Origin: Mycobacteroides sp. LB1
Lineage (GTDB): Bacteria > Actinomycetota > Actinomycetes > Mycobacteriales > Mycobacteriaceae
Assembly (NCBI RefSeq): GCF_013449725.1
Contig: NZ_JACCFF010000001.1
Span: 372,001-436,000 of the forward strand
DNA: 64,000 bases
Direction of reading: 5' to 3'
Shown here: in pieces, positions 17,082 through 27,251 of the stretch
How positions within the stretch are numbered: the first letter of the stretch is position 1
Layout of the letters: each line of letters starts with the position of its first letter
Position numbers and translations under genes: made by a program
Notes under the pieces: generated by a model
The model's database searches: none
What the model was told of the DNA's origin: nothing
What the model saw: only the letters and a program-made list of their open reading frames with translations

Positions 17082-18467
17082 CTAGCGCAACGGGACCGTC
17101 GGACCGTTCGGGTCGAGCGAGGCGCAGCTGTCCTTCCCCACTGTTGTCGAGCATTTCGCCGCCGGGAGCGCAGGCCGATAGCCGGGTGCGGTACCGCCAT
17201 CCCGGGTGATCTGGGTATAAGTCTGCACGGCGTCGGTGGGCACGCGCTTCAGCGCCGGATCACTCAGCGCATCGACCGTGTACAAGCCGAAACGTGGCCG
17301 GTAGCTTCCCCATTCGTAGTTATCGACCAATGACCAGTAGTTGTACCCGATGATCGGGATGCCATCGGCCTTGGCCCGCTGCAGCCAGAAGACGGTGTCG
17401 TTGAGGTACTGCGATCGGGTCACTCCATCCGACCGTGCCTTGCCGTTATCGGTGACCATTCCGTTCTCGACGATGTAGATCGGCAGCCCGGGATATCTCT
17501 GTGCATAATGCCGAGACACGTAGTAGATGTCCTCGGGCTGCAGCTTGATATCCCACCGCGCCGCCATGCTCTGGCTCGATGCCGGATTATCCGCTGCGGT
17601 ACCGGTGTAGTAGTCGAACCCCAGGTAATCCAGACTGTCTTTGACCCGATCGAAGAACGACTCCTCGATACCTCTTATCCCGTAACTTGCGAACTGCGCC
17701 ACCATATCCGGGGGGATGTAGGCCTCGTTGGTCGTCACCTTTGCCCTGGGATCAGCCTCGTGCGCGGCACGGTACACCGCGCGATGCGCGTCGGCGACGC
17801 GATCGAGGAATCCGTTGAATTCCTCCGGCTTGATCGCCCCGGTCAGCACCTCCATGCCCGCGAAGACCACCGGCTCGTTGATGCTCACCCACAGCACCCC
17901 TTGTCCGGCATAGCGTTTGGTGATCGCCGTGGCGAACTCTTCGAATGCCGCGAGGTTGTTCATGAATCCGCCGCTGTCGGTAACCCAACCCGGATACGTC
18001 CAGTGCATGAGGGTGATCATCGGCGTCATGCCGTTTTCACGAAGAGTGGAGACAATGGAGTCGTAGTAGGCCAATTCCTTTTCGTCCCACTTACCCGGCT
18101 CCGGCATGACCCGCGCCCACTCCACACCGAACCGAAAAGTGTTGACGCCCATAGCATGCGCGTTGGCGATGTCCTCCTGGTAGCGGTGCCGAAAATCATC
18201 GGCCTCCTTGTACGGATCGACAGGCCCATGCGCGAGCGGATTGGAGTTGTCTGTCGGCACCGGCTTGCCGGCCGTGCGGTCGACGTAACGGCGCCAATTG
18301 CTGTCCGGAGCATCCCCCTCGACCTGGTAGCCCGCGGTGGCGGTGCCCCAGTAGAACCCGTGATCCCAGGCCGAGTCGTCCTTTGCAACCTCTTGTCGAG
18401 AACTGCACGCGGACATGCCCAATGCAAGTACGACGGCCGACGATAACAGCACCCTTATCCACCTCAT
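17082..18467 (-). CDS. Family 1 glycoside hydrolase, predicted lipoprotein
   Basis: 461 residues from ATG 18467 (an ATG at 18482 is also in frame). Signal peptide MRWIRVLLSSAVVLALGMSAC ends in a lipobox, so it is likely anchored outside the membrane. The body is a GH1 beta-glycosidase barrel: FYWGTATAGYQVEG at the start, the acid/base glutamate in WVSINEPVVF and the nucleophile glutamate in IYIVENGM, and aromatic subsites in NYWSLVDNYEWGSYRPRFGL. Both catalytic glutamates are present, so retaining beta-glycosidase activity is expected; the sugar substrate is unknown. It follows a TetR gene on the same strand, with a palindrome overlapping the start region. Confidence 0.88.
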   Translation of the reverse strand: MRWIRVLLSSAVVLALGMSACSSRQEVAKDDSAWDHGFYWGTATAGYQVEGDAPDSNWRRYVDRTAGKPVPTDNSNPLAHGPVDPYKEADDFRHRYQEDIANAHAMGVNTFRFGVEWARVMPEPGKWDEKELAYYDSIVSTLRENGMTPMITLMHWTYPGWVTDSGGFMNNLAAFEEFATAITKRYAGQGVLWVSINEPVVFAGMEVLTGAIKPEEFNGFLDRVADAHRAVYRAAHEADPRAKVTTNEAYIPPDMVAQFASYGIRGIEESFFDRVKDSLDYLGFDYYTGTAADNPASSQSMAARWDIKLQPEDIYYVSRHYAQRYPGLPIYIVENGMVTDNGKARSDGVTRSQYLNDTVFWLQRAKADGIPIIGYNYWSLVDNYEWGSYRPRFGLYTVDALSDPALKRVPTDAVQTYTQITRDGGTAPGYRPALPAAKCSTTVGKDSCASLDPNGPTVPLR

Positions 18468-18476
18468 ACCAAAACA

Positions 18477-18487
18477 ATACATTGTAT
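18477..18487. promoter_or_regulatory. Palindrome between TetR and GH1 genes
   Basis: ATACA-T-TGTAT lies in the short gap between the TetR stop and the chosen GH1 start. It could be the TetR operator, but it is short and AT-rich, so this is tentative. Confidence 0.3.
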
Positions 18488-18493
18488 GGTTTT

Positions 18494-19093
18494 CTAGGTG
18501 AGCAGCCGCTCCCACACTCGACGCATGTGACTACCCATATCGATGGACGGGTCCGACATCCACTGAATCTGAATACCGTCGGCAGCGGCGATCAACGCAG
18601 TGGCCGCGAAATCGGCATCCACATGCGCGGGGACAACGCCTGCGGCCTGACGGCCTCGCACGTACCCGGCGATGAGTGCACGCATCTTCTCGTACCGATC
18701 CCGCAGGTACGTCCCGGCAGGATGCCGCGGGTCGACGGCCGCAGCGGCGGCCAACGACAGATACACCGTCCCCGAGCCAGGCTTGCTCGCCTTGTCGAGC
18801 ATTGCCTGGGCAAGTGCCTCACCGGGATCGATATCTGTCTCCAGATTCGGATTCCGGTACCACTCTTCAATACCGGCATCGGCGTCCCGCTGGATCTCGG
18901 TGAGGATCACGTCCCGTGTCGGGAAGTAGTGCATAAGCCCGGCCAGGCTGATGTTGGCTTCTTTGGCTATGACGCGCATCGAGGCGCCGGCCTCCCCGTC
19001 ACGCTCCAAGACCGTCAGCGCGGCGGCAAGGATCTCCTGACGTTTGGCTACGCCCTTGGGATACCGCTTTGCATTCGGCCCGACAGCTGGCAT
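18494..19093 (-). CDS. TetR/AcrR family regulator
   Basis: 199 residues. The N-terminal TetR helix-turn-helix is RQEILAAALTVLERDGEAG, then MRVIAKEANISLAGLMHYFPTRDVIL (about residues 18-62), followed by an all-helical ligand domain. It lies directly upstream of the GH1 lipoprotein gene on the same strand, probably in one transcript, and may regulate it. The tsf terminator lies just upstream of its start. Confidence 0.88.
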   Translation of the reverse strand: MPAVGPNAKRYPKGVAKRQEILAAALTVLERDGEAGASMRVIAKEANISLAGLMHYFPTRDVILTEIQRDADAGIEEWYRNPNLETDIDPGEALAQAMLDKASKPGSGTVYLSLAAAAAVDPRHPAGTYLRDRYEKMRALIAGYVRGRQAAGVVPAHVDADFAATALIAAADGIQIQWMSDPSIDMGSHMRRVWERLLT

Positions 19094-19117
19094 TGCCCGA
19101 GGCTAGCGCACAAAATA

Positions 19118-19157
19118 GTTCGGCCCCGCACAGGAACGAATCCTGGCGGGGCCGAAC
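19118..19157 (-). terminator. Hairpin terminator after tsf
   Basis: GTTCGGCCCCG pairs with CGGGGCCGAAC, extended inward by a further partial stem (AGGA/TCCT), 14 bases beyond the tsf stop and before the TetR gene. It is a strong stem-loop ending the rpsB-tsf transcript. Confidence 0.8.
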
Positions 19158-19170
19158 GTGATAGATCGAA

Positions 19171-19989
19171 CTAGACCTGGCCGACCTCGAACCGCGCGAA
19201 ACGGGTCACGGTAACACCGGCCTCATCGAGCAGTGCCTTGACGGTCTTCTTGCTATCGGACACCGACGGCTGGTCCAGCAGCACGACGTCCTTGTAGTAA
19301 CCGTTGACGCGGCCCTCGACGATCTTGACTAACGCCTGCTCGGGCTTGCCTTCGGCCTTCGCCGTCTCCTCGGCGATACGACGCTCGTTCTCAACCACAT
19401 CGGCCGGAACATCCTCGCGCGTCAGGTACTTCGCCTTGAGTGCGGCGATCTGCAGCGCGACGGAGTGCGCAGCCTCGGTGTTCGAGCCGGTGTACTCGAC
19501 CAGCACGCCCACAGCCGGCGGCAGATCCGCGGCACGCTTGTGCAGGTAGGCCTCGACAGTCCCATCGAAGTACGCCACCCGGCGCAGCTCCAACTTCTCG
19601 CCGATCTTGGCCGCCAGGTCGGCGATGGCCTGCTCGACCGTCCGGCCGTCCTCGACCTTCGCTGCCTTGAGAGCCTCAAGCTCGCCGATCTTGCCGGCCG
19701 CGGCTGCACCGACGATGGCGTCGGCGAGACCCTGGAACTCGGCGTTCTTGGCGACGAAGTCGGTCTCCGAGTTGAGCTCGACGAGCACACCGTCACGCGC
19801 GGCGACGAGACCCTCGGCGGTGGCGCGCTCAGCGCGCTTGCCAACATCCTTGGCGCCCTTGATACGCAGCACCTCGACGGCCTTGTCGTAGTCACCGTCG
19901 GACTCGGCTAGGGCGTTCTTGCAGTCGAGCATTCCGGCACCGGTCAGTTCCCGGAGCCGCTTCACATCGGCAGCAGTGAAATTCGCCAT
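19171..19989 (-). CDS. tsf: Elongation factor Ts
   Basis: 272 residues, the nucleotide exchange factor of EF-Tu. The N-terminal UBA-like domain is [23 protein letters not shown] with the conserved GAGMMDCK-type signature. It is followed by the core region with [13 protein letters not shown] (EF-Tu contact) and the C-terminal [17 protein letters not shown]. It starts one base after the rpsB stop, in one operon with a strong terminator downstream. Confidence 0.97.
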   Translation of the reverse strand: MANFTAADVKRLRELTGAGMLDCKNALAESDGDYDKAVEVLRIKGAKDVGKRAERATAEGLVAARDGVLVELNSETDFVAKNAEFQGLADAIVGAAAAGKIGELEALKAAKVEDGRTVEQAIADLAAKIGEKLELRRVAYFDGTVEAYLHKRAADLPPAVGVLVEYTGSNTEAAHSVALQIAALKAKYLTREDVPADVVENERRIAEETAKAEGKPEQALVKIVEGRVNGYYKDVVLLDQPSVSDSKKTVKALLDEAGVTVTRFARFEVGQV

Positions 19990-20865
19990 TTAGCCTTCCT
20001 CGGTTACGGTTTCGGTCTTCTCAGCAGCCTCGGCCGGAGCCTCGACCGCCTCGGCCGGTGCCTCGGCGGACTCAGCGGCAGCCTCGTCGGTAGTTGCTAC
20101 GGCAGAGGCAAGCAGCTCCTGCTCCCACTCGGCCAGCGGCTCGGCGGCCTCGGGCTTCTCGTCGCCACCGGACAGACCGGAACGGGCCTGCAGGCCTTCG
20201 GCGATAGCAGAAGCAACGACCTTGGTGATCAGTGCAGCACTGCGGATCGCGTCGTCGTTACCCGGGATCGGGTAGTCGACAACATCGGGATCGCAGTTGG
20301 TATCCAGGATCGCAATGATCGGGATGTTCAGCTTGCGGGCCTCGGCAATAGCGAGGTGCTCCTTGTTCGTGTCCACGATGAAGATCGCCGAGGGCACCTT
20401 GATCATGTCGCGGATACCGCCGAGGCTGCGCTCAAGCTTGTTCTTCTCACGCGTGAGCATGAGGATTTCCTTCTTGGTGCGACCCTCGAAGCCACCGGTC
20501 TGCTCCATCGACTCCAGCTCCTTCAGGCGCTGCAGGCGCTTGTGGACGGTGGAGAAGTTGGTGAGCATGCCGCCCAGCCAGCGCTGGTTCACGTAAGGCA
20601 TGCCGACACGGGTCGCCTCTTCGGCGATGGACTCCTGGGCCTGCTTCTTGGTGCCGACGAACATGACCGAACCACCGTGGGCGACGGTCTCCTTGACGAA
20701 CTCGTATGCCCTGTCGATGTAGGTCAGCGTCTGCTGCAAGTCGATGATGTAGATGCCATTGCGGTCGGTGAAGATGAACCGCTTCATCTTGGGGTTCCAA
20801 CGACGGGTCTGATGCCCGAAGTGCGCGCCGCTGTCAAGCAGCTGCTTCATGGTCACAACAGCCAT
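19990..20865 (-). CDS. rpsB: 30S ribosomal protein S2
   Basis: 291 residues. The first 230 are the S2 fold: [22 protein letters not shown], the coiled-coil with [15 protein letters not shown], and [25 protein letters not shown]-terminal tail of about 60 residues rich in Ala and Glu extends beyond the usual S2 end, as in other actinobacteria. It heads the rpsB-tsf operon. Confidence 0.97.
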   Translation of the reverse strand: MAVVTMKQLLDSGAHFGHQTRRWNPKMKRFIFTDRNGIYIIDLQQTLTYIDRAYEFVKETVAHGGSVMFVGTKKQAQESIAEEATRVGMPYVNQRWLGGMLTNFSTVHKRLQRLKELESMEQTGGFEGRTKKEILMLTREKNKLERSLGGIRDMIKVPSAIFIVDTNKEHLAIAEARKLNIPIIAILDTNCDPDVVDYPIPGNDDAIRSAALITKVVASAIAEGLQARSGLSGGDEKPEAAEPLAEWEQELLASAVATTDEAAAESAEAPAEAVEAPAEAAEKTETVTEEG

Positions 20866-21053
20866 TTCGGCTATTTCCTTACTTAGTCGGTTGTCGCCCG
20901 GGATCGGGTGATCCTGGACCCTGGCGTCTGCTGATGCCGGAACCCGTCTGGAGAATCTCTCCCCATCTGGGACCGCCCGGCTTGCTGATCACGTACTCGT
21001 GTGCAGACGCGCGAAGTCAACCCGCTAGGCGAGTTGCGGTAATGACTTTACAT

Positions 21054-21088
21054 GCTTCCGGCACGTGGTTTTCCCACGTCCCGGAAGC
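21054..21088. other. Strong hairpin upstream of the M23-like gene
   Basis: GCTTCCGGCACGTGG pairs with CCACGTCCCGGAAGC around a TTTTC loop, with one mismatch (14 paired bases). It lies in the roughly 290-base gap between the divergent rpsB and M23-like genes, so it is not at the end of either. It may be a leader structure, an operator or a transcription barrier. Nothing else clear is seen in this gap. Confidence 0.6.
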
Positions 21089-21157
21089 CACGGCGAGTTA
21101 TCCACAGGAGCCGGAACGGCCCTTTCCCCTGCGCCATCTTCCCCTGACGATGACCTT

Positions 21158-21679
21158 GTGCGGTTCAGAGGGCTCGGCTGTCTGGTATTCGGCCTCACAC
21201 TGGCTGCCGCCGCATCCCCTGCGGCGGCGGCCGCCCCGGGCGATATAGGGAACCGTTTCGACTGGCCGCTCAGACCCCGACCTGCAGTAACCCGGTCATT
21301 CGACAAACCGCAGGAGCGCTGGAACCGAGGGCACCGCGGGGTCGACCTGATGAGTTCTGTCGACCAACGCGTGTACGCGGCCGGGCCGGGAACCGTGGTG
21401 TTCGCCGGGTCTCTCGCGGGGCGGCCGCTGGTATCGGTCGAACACGAGGGTGGCCTACGCACTACGTATGAGCCCGTCACTCCGCTGGTGCGGCCGGGCC
21501 AGCGCGTTGCAGAGGGGTCCGCCATCGGCACCCTGCTGCCGGGACATCAGGGCTGCGCCGCGGCGGCCTGCTTGCACTGGGGTGCGCTGCGCGGGCCGGC
21601 GTCCGCTGCGGACTACCTGGATCCGCTGGGACTGCTCAGATCAACACCGATTCGGCTCAAGCCGCTTACGCGTAGCTGA
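21158..21679 (+). CDS. Secreted M23/LytM-type peptidase domain protein
   Basis: 173 residues from GTG 21158, chosen because it places a signal peptide (LGCLVFGLTLAAAASPAAAAA) at the N-terminus; longer in-frame starts exist back to 21065. The LytM domain shows the zinc ligands HRGVDL (His-x3-Asp) and CLHWGA (His of the second motif), plus GTVVFAGSLAGRPLVSVEH. The usual HxH second motif appears as LHWG, so zinc binding is plausible. It should act on peptidoglycan crosslinks or as a LytM regulator in the periplasm. An M23 gene occupies the same site beside rpsB in M. tuberculosis. Confidence 0.8.
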   Translation: MRFRGLGCLVFGLTLAAAASPAAAAAPGDIGNRFDWPLRPRPAVTRSFDKPQERWNRGHRGVDLMSSVDQRVYAAGPGTVVFAGSLAGRPLVSVEHEGGLRTTYEPVTPLVRPGQRVAEGSAIGTLLPGHQGCAAAACLHWGALRGPASAADYLDPLGLLRSTPIRLKPLTRS

Positions 21680-21686
21680 AGCCACT

Positions 21687-21932
21687 TCAGGCGGGCTGAC
21701 AGACGTCCACGTGTGCCGGTTTACCGGTGGTCTGCGAGATCCGGGAGACCGCGTCGTGAAAACGATCGAGCGCGTCCTGCTCGGTCACCACTTGATAAAA
21801 CGCGCGCATCTCACCGCCGTTGGCCACGCATACCCACCATGGCGGGTAGACATCGGCAGTCGCGGTGCCCGGGGCCACGGTTCCGAGGCCCAGCACGGCG
21901 GCCGAAGCCGCCACCAGAATTCCCGCGCGCAT
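21687..21932 (-). CDS. Small secreted protein with two cysteines
   Basis: 81 residues from ATG 21932 (ATG 21941 is also possible). A signal peptide MRAGILVAASAAVLGLGTVA is cleaved near ATAD. The mature part is about 55 residues with cysteines in WVCVANG and VDVCQPA that could form a disulfide, and helix ALDRFHDAVSRISQ. No family recognised. It is downstream of the TetR-HxlR gene on the same strand (14-base gap). Confidence 0.65.
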   Translation of the reverse strand: MRAGILVAASAAVLGLGTVAPGTATADVYPPWWVCVANGGEMRAFYQVVTEQDALDRFHDAVSRISQTTGKPAHVDVCQPA

Positions 21933-21946
21933 GCTTGGCATTTTAG

Positions 21947-22903
21947 TCACCGGACCGAGGCCGACCAGGCTCTTGCCCACAATTCCAGCGGGGCCAAGGC
22001 GACGAGCAGACCCTTCCCGACTGCCGTCAGGGAGTACCGCCCGTCCCGGTTGCGCACGATATGCGCGGCGGTGAGTTCATCGAGGCGCGTGGTGAGCACA
22101 CCGCTGGACGCATCACCTATCCCGTTTCTCAGTTCCGGGAGGGTCTTTGTCCCCGATCGCAACTCCCATATAACGAGGATCGCCCAGCGCCGGCCGAAGA
22201 GGTCGAATGCCGCCATGAGTGGCCGTCCGGAACCGGACCCGCGTACCGGAGTCCCGGGCCGTGGCGTGACAGCCCCGGCGGGTGCCTCCGCCTCGGACAC
22301 CCCGGCACTCGCGATGATCGCGATGAGCCGACTGGCGCGTTCGGCCATCTGCTCGGCGCTCTGCTCCGGATGCCGGATCCACCAGGTGATCATGGCGCCG
22401 ACCATTCCCATCCAGCCCTGGGTGAGCACACCAATGTCCTTCTCATCACGCAGCTGTGCGGCGGCGTCGCCGACCGCGGCGACGCCCTGACCGGCCAGCG
22501 CGGCGAGCCGGATTCTGGCAGCCCGCGCCGCGGCGAGCGCTTCGCTCTCCTCCGGGAGCGTCTGGTCCCAGATCACCAGCCAGTCCGAGGGGCGCGGCGC
22601 CAAGGCTTGGAAGACGGCTTGCAGGACCGCGCGCGGCAAAGCCAGCGTGGGCGGAGCAGCCTCCATGGCCGCCTCGATCTGGTCACCCACGATCACTCCG
22701 GCGCGCTGCACGCATGCGATGTACAGCTGCTCCTTGGATCCGAAATACGCCAAGACCATAGGCTTGGAAATGCCCACACTCGAGGCCACGTCGGCCAGGG
22801 ACATGCCTGCGTAGCCGTTGCGCCCGAACTCCTGACAGGCGGCATCCAGGATCTGTTGCTCGCGCTCAGCGCGTGGCACACCCTTAGTACCGGCCCTTGT
22901 CAC
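21947..22903 (-). CDS. TetR regulator fused to an HxlR-like winged helix
   Basis: 318 residues, longer than a normal TetR (about 200). Residues about 12-60 form the TetR DNA-binding domain (ILDAACQEFGRNGYAG, ADVASSVGISKPMVLAYFGS), followed by its helical ligand domain. After a Pro/Gly/Ser-rich linker (about 205-225) comes a second DNA-binding unit, FGRRWAILVIWELRSGTKTL, then LTTRLDELTAAHIVRNRDGRYSLT, which matches HxlR/MarR-like winged helices. It is divergent from mmpS-mmpL and probably controls them; palindromes lie in the shared gap. Two DNA-binding domains in one chain may allow bridging of separate sites. Confidence 0.8.
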   Translation of the reverse strand: MTRAGTKGVPRAEREQQILDAACQEFGRNGYAGMSLADVASSVGISKPMVLAYFGSKEQLYIACVQRAGVIVGDQIEAAMEAAPPTLALPRAVLQAVFQALAPRPSDWLVIWDQTLPEESEALAAARAARIRLAALAGQGVAAVGDAAAQLRDEKDIGVLTQGWMGMVGAMITWWIRHPEQSAEQMAERASRLIAIIASAGVSEAEAPAGAVTPRPGTPVRGSGSGRPLMAAFDLFGRRWAILVIWELRSGTKTLPELRNGIGDASSGVLTTRLDELTAAHIVRNRDGRYSLTAVGKGLLVALAPLELWARAWSASVR

Positions 22904-22967
22904 CAGTCCCTTCTACCAGTTCCGCAGGCTCGCCACCCCAAAAGCGGTGTGCTCCCCGTCACAGTAG

Positions 22968-23009
22968 ACCGATCGGTGTGATATTGATATGACCGACTGT
23001 TAAATTAAC
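22968..23009. promoter_or_regulatory. Palindromes between the TetR-HxlR and mmpS genes
   Basis: ACCGATCGGT (22968-22977) and GTTAAATTAAC (22999-23009) are perfect palindromes in the 157-base divergent gap; ACGATCGT follows nearby at about 23008. Unlike sequences might serve the two different DNA-binding domains of the fused regulator (inference). Confidence 0.45.
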
Positions 23010-23060
23010 GATCGTCCAGTTAACGTCAACGATCACCGACCGGATCGATGAGGAGCTGGA

Positions 23061-23468
23061 ATGCGTGGCGCATGGGTGTATTTGGTATCGATTGCGATCC
23101 TCTGTATCGCCGGGGGGTACATAGCCCATCTGCGGCTGAGTGATATCCCCGACCCGGCGATCGGCCATTCGGCCAAGCGACCGTCGATCGGCACGCCCCG
23201 TGAAAAGGTCGTCGAGTACCGGCTCGACGGGCCCGCCGGTGCCACCGTCTCGGCGTCGTACCTCGATGTAGACGGAACGGTGCGCGAGGTATCGGGCACG
23301 CTCCCCTGGCAGACCACGCTGCGCACGGCCCAGCTCACCATCCCCACTGGCGTCATCGCACAGTCCAGCAGCGGGCAGGCGTCCTGTCGCATCACGATCA
23401 ACGGCCAGGTCCGTGACGAGAAGGCATCCGACTCGCCGGCCGTCTCCTGCCAGGTGGTGGTGGCGTGA
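23061..23468 (+). CDS. MmpS family membrane accessory protein
   Basis: 135 residues from an ATG preceded by GAGGAG. One N-terminal membrane helix (WVYLVSIAILCIAGGYIA) is followed by a periplasmic beta domain with KVVEYRLDGPAGATVSASYLDVDG and TLPWQTTLRTAQLTIP, typical of MmpS proteins that pair with MmpL transporters. The mmpL gene starts within its last four bases. The two should form a lipid, siderophore or drug export complex. Confidence 0.88.
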   Translation: MRGAWVYLVSIAILCIAGGYIAHLRLSDIPDPAIGHSAKRPSIGTPREKVVEYRLDGPAGATVSASYLDVDGTVREVSGTLPWQTTLRTAQLTIPTGVIAQSSSGQASCRITINGQVRDEKASDSPAVSCQVVVA

Positions 23469-26344
23469 ACACCCAGAACAACCGACGCCCCCTCCTCGCC
23501 CGATTGCTCTACCGGTTCTCCCTACCCGTCGTCGTGGTGTGGCTCGTCGCCGCCGGGGCACTCAATCTCGCTGTCCCCCAGCTGGAGACGGTGATCAAGG
23601 GGCACGCCCGCTCGTTCCTGCCCGATGACGCCGCCTCCGTGCAGGCAATCGTCAAGATGGGCAACTACTTCGGCGGTGCCGGTACCAACAACTTCGTCTA
23701 TCTACTCCTGGAAGGCGACGCGCCCCTGGGAACCGAAGCGCACCAGTACTACTCGTCGGTCCTCGAACGGATCAACCAGGACAAGCAACACGTCAACTCC
23801 TCCATGGACCTGTGGTCCAATCCACAGTTCTCCCCCGCCAACGAGAGTGCGGACGGCAAGGCCGCCTACGTTCTGATAAACCTGGCCGGCAACATGGGAA
23901 CCGCCCTGGCCATGGAATCCACCCAGGCCATCCGCGATCTCATCGCGGAATATCCACCACCCCAAGGGCTTTCCGCGCATCTGACGGGGCCATCCGCAGT
24001 GGTCAACGACGAGCTGGTGTCGATCAACGACTCGATCCTGTTGCTGCTGATCTCCTGTGGCCTGTTGGTCGGCGCCATCTTGTTCCTTGTGTACCGCAAC
24101 CCGATCACCATCGCGATGCCGTTGCTGGTCGCGGGCGCGGGGCTCGGTGTCGGACGGCCCCTGGTCGCGTTCCTCGGCGAACATCAAGTCATCGGGGTGT
24201 CGATCTTCGCCTCAGCCCTGCTGGCGGTGATTGTGCTGGGGGCCGGAATCGATTACGGCATATTCCTTCTCGGCAGATACCAGGAAGCGCGCCGGGCCGG
24301 AGCGGACCCGGAGTCCGCGTACTACACGGCTCTGGCCGGGGTGCAGCACATCATCATCGCCTCGGGGCTCACCGTCGCCGGGGCCACGGCCTGCATGGTC
24401 TTCACCCGCTTGGCCATCTTCAGCACCTCCGGGCTGCCCTGCACCATCGCGGTGATGGTCACCCTTGCCGCGGCATTGACCCTCGGACCCGCACTCCTGG
24501 CCCTGGGCAGCCGGCGCGGGTTCTTCGAGCCGCGCCAAGATAAGTCACAGCGTCGGTGGCGCCGCATCGCCACCTATGTGGTGCGCTGGCCGGGGCCGGT
24601 GTTGGCGGGCAGCATGGCTGTCCTCGCACTCGCGCTGTTGGTGCTGCCGGGATTCCGGCCCAGCTACGACGAGCGGCGGGCGCAGCCCAGCGACTCTCCC
24701 GCGAATCTCGGCTTCGCCGCCGCGGACCGTCATTTGCCACCAAACATCATGGCGCCCAGCCTCTTCCTGATCGAGTCGGATCATGACATGCGGAACTCGG
24801 GGGACATGATCGCGCTGGCGAAATTGTCCAACGCGGTGTTGGCCATTCCCGGGATCAACAATGTGCAGGGCATCACCCGTCCACTCGGGGCTCCACTGGA
24901 ACAAGGCGCGCTGACGTCCCAGGCGGGCTATATCGGTGGCCGCCTCACCCAGATGACCAATCTGCTCGGCCAGCGCATCAATGACCTCACCGCGCTCAGT
25001 GGCCAGGTCGGGCAGCTGTCTCTCACGGTCAAGGGCCTGGAGCAGGCATTGCAGAACGGCACCCGCGGCGCGACTCAGATCCATACGGGCGCAGCCGAAC
25101 TGCGCACTAGCCTGGCCGCCGTCGTGCAGAAGGTCGACACGCTACGGGAAACCGCCAAACCCGCCGAGCAGTTCGTGGGCTCCATCCCGAACTGTCGGGA
25201 CAACGAGTACTGCCAGGCCGCGCTCACCGGTTTTACGCTCTTCGACGATCTGCACCGTTTCGACGGGCTTGTCGGCAATCTGGTGAACGGAACCGGGGCT
25301 CTAGCACAGACATTGCCTCAGCTCGGCGCGCAGCTGTCGGGCCTGAAGGCCTTCATTACGCAGGTCAATGCGGTCACCGCACCATTGCAGAGCACCCTGC
25401 AGGTCCTGGTTCCCCAGGTCACCGAGATCACGCAATTCACCGACGAACTCAGCAAGAGCTTCGCGGCAGGCGACCCTGGCTCATCCTTCTTCCTACCCAG
25501 CCAGGCATTCGACAACCCGCTCTTCAAGAACGCGATGCCGTTCTTCTTCTCCACCGACGGCAAGGTGACGCGGATGATCGTCACACCGGATATGGAGGGG
25601 TTCAGCCGCGAAGCAATGGACCTGAGCTCCAAGATCATTCCGACCGCACTGCAGTCCATCAAGCAGACTTCGTTGGCTGGTAGCACGGTGAGCATCGGCG
25701 GCCCGGGCGGCACGTTGCTGAACATCGAGGCGTTCACCCGGGAGGATTTCATCACCAGCGTGGTGGCCGCGTTCGCCTTCGTGTTCTGCGTGGTGCTGAT
25801 CCTGCTGCGCAGCCTCGTCGCCGCGATGGCGGTCATCGGCACCGTGGCACTGTCCTACCTATCAGCACTGGGGCTGGCGGTGTTCGTCTGGCAGGACATC
25901 ATCGGCAATCCACTGCACTGGTCGGTGGCCCCCCTGTCCTTCGTATTCCTGGTCGCGGTGGGGGCGGACTACAACATGCTGCTGGTGGCCAGGTTCCGCG
26001 AGGAAATGCATGCCGGGATCAAGACGGGCATCATCCGGTCGATGGCCAACACCGGCGGCGTGGTCACCATCGCGGGACTGGTGTTCGGGTTCACCATGTT
26101 TGCGATGATCGCCGGTTATGCGCACAACATCGCGCAGCTCGGCACCACCGTCGGACTGGGTCTGCTGCTGGATACCCTCGTCGTGCGTTCGTTCGTGATC
26201 CCGTCCATCGCAACGCTGCTGGGGCGCTGGTTCTGGTGGCCGGTGGTGGTGCACGACCGAGCCACCGGCCGGGACACCAGCCGCGACACGATCACGCCCG
26301 TGGATGGGCCTGGTCGTGGACAGCTCGTAGGCGCGCCACGGTGA
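23465..26344 (+). CDS. MmpL family RND transporter
   Basis: 959 residues with about eleven to twelve membrane helices and two large periplasmic loops (about residues 60-190 and 400-740). Proton-relay Asp-Tyr motifs are seen in [21 protein letters not shown] (first half) and [19 protein letters not shown] (second half). The second loop carries helical stretches, and cysteines in [13 protein letters not shown]. It is translationally coupled to mmpS. The substrate is unknown; mycobacterial MmpL proteins export lipids, siderophores and drugs. Its 3' end overlaps xerC on the other strand by 53 bases. Confidence 0.92.
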   Translation: MNTQNNRRPLLARLLYRFSLPVVVVWLVAAGALNLAVPQLETVIKGHARSFLPDDAASVQAIVKMGNYFGGAGTNNFVYLLLEGDAPLGTEAHQYYSSVLERINQDKQHVNSSMDLWSNPQFSPANESADGKAAYVLINLAGNMGTALAMESTQAIRDLIAEYPPPQGLSAHLTGPSAVVNDELVSINDSILLLLISCGLLVGAILFLVYRNPITIAMPLLVAGAGLGVGRPLVAFLGEHQVIGVSIFASALLAVIVLGAGIDYGIFLLGRYQEARRAGADPESAYYTALAGVQHIIIASGLTVAGATACMVFTRLAIFSTSGLPCTIAVMVTLAAALTLGPALLALGSRRGFFEPRQDKSQRRWRRIATYVVRWPGPVLAGSMAVLALALLVLPGFRPSYDERRAQPSDSPANLGFAAADRHLPPNIMAPSLFLIESDHDMRNSGDMIALAKLSNAVLAIPGINNVQGITRPLGAPLEQGALTSQAGYIGGRLTQMTNLLGQRINDLTALSGQVGQLSLTVKGLEQALQNGTRGATQIHTGAAELRTSLAAVVQKVDTLRETAKPAEQFVGSIPNCRDNEYCQAALTGFTLFDDLHRFDGLVGNLVNGTGALAQTLPQLGAQLSGLKAFITQVNAVTAPLQSTLQVLVPQVTEITQFTDELSKSFAAGDPGSSFFLPSQAFDNPLFKNAMPFFFSTDGKVTRMIVTPDMEGFSREAMDLSSKIIPTALQSIKQTSLAGSTVSIGGPGGTLLNIEAFTREDFITSVVAAFAFVFCVVLILLRSLVAAMAVIGTVALSYLSALGLAVFVWQDIIGNPLHWSVAPLSFVFLVAVGADYNMLLVARFREEMHAGIKTGIIRSMANTGGVVTIAGLVFGFTMFAMIAGYAHNIAQLGTTVGLGLLLDTLVVRSFVIPSIATLLGRWFWWPVVVHDRATGRDTSRDTITPVDGPGRGQLVGAPR

Positions 26345-27215
26345 CATGCGTGTACAGCTGGGTGGTGGCCAACGTGGAGTGCCCGAGCAACTCCTGAACC
26401 ACCCTGAGGTCTGCGCCACCCTCCAGCAGATGCGTTGCGGCACTGTGCCGCAACCCGTGCGGGCCGATATCGGGGGCACCGGGCACGGCGGACATGGTCT
26501 GGTGCACCACGGTGCGGACTTGACGCGGGTCGATGCGCCCACCGCGGACACCGACTAGCAGAGCCGCACCGGAGCCCGTGGCGGCCAGATGCGGTCGTCC
26601 GCGTTCCAACCAGGCGGTCAAGGCGTCGGCGGCGGGACCCCCGAACGGCACGGTGCGCTCCTTGTCCCCTTTGCCCAAGACGCGCAACACCTTTCGCGAT
26701 TGGTCGATATCATCCACATCCAGTCCGCACAATTCGCTGACCCGGATCCCAGTGGCGTACAACATTTCCATGATCAATCGGTCGCGTAGTGCCATCGGAT
26801 CGTCTTGTTCCGCGCCGGAATGCGCCGCCTCCATAGCCGCCACGGCCTGGTCCTGTCGCAGCACGGCGGGTAGCGTTCGACGAGACTTGGGTTGTTGCAA
26901 GCGAATCGCGGGATCTGTCTCCATCAATCCGCGTCGGGTCGCCCAGGCGGTGAAGATCTTCACCGCCGAGGTGCGCCGCGCGATGGTGGAACGCGCGGCC
27001 CCCTGCCTGCCCTGAGCGCCGAGCCATGACCGCAGCACCGGTAGCGACAGGTCGGCCAGTGTGGCTGTGCCGATCGCGGGATTGGCTGTCGAAAGATGCT
27101 CGAACAACGAGGTGAGGTCACCACGATAGGCGCGCTGAGTGTGTACCGACCGCCCGCGTTCCAACGCAAGATACTCGGCGAACTCGTCGAGAATCGCGGT
27201 CAGCTGAGGGGTCAC
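26292..27215 (-). CDS. xerC: Tyrosine recombinase XerC
   Basis: 307 residues. The N-terminal SAM-like core-binding domain includes [20 protein letters not shown]. The catalytic domain has the first Arg in [44 protein letters not shown] with the final His and nucleophilic Tyr, and the lysine loop around [12 protein letters not shown]. It resolves chromosome dimers at dif. Its place beside viuB and dprA matches M. tuberculosis, so it is a backbone gene and not the integrase of the nearby island. Confidence 0.93.
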   Translation of the reverse strand: MTPQLTAILDEFAEYLALERGRSVHTQRAYRGDLTSLFEHLSTANPAIGTATLADLSLPVLRSWLGAQGRQGAARSTIARRTSAVKIFTAWATRRGLMETDPAIRLQQPKSRRTLPAVLRQDQAVAAMEAAHSGAEQDDPMALRDRLIMEMLYATGIRVSELCGLDVDDIDQSRKVLRVLGKGDKERTVPFGGPAADALTAWLERGRPHLAATGSGAALLVGVRGGRIDPRQVRTVVHQTMSAVPGAPDIGPHGLRHSAATHLLEGGADLRVVQELLGHSTLATTQLYTHVTVARLRAVHDQAHPRA

Positions 27216-27251
27216 TCCCCCACGGTGCGTGCAGCAGCCCTCGGATGCAAG

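Noticed and set aside
26292-27215. xerC as the integrase responsible for the island
   Set aside because: It sits in its normal backbone place beside viuB and dprA, 7 kb from the junction, and the island has its own recombinase module at the left end.
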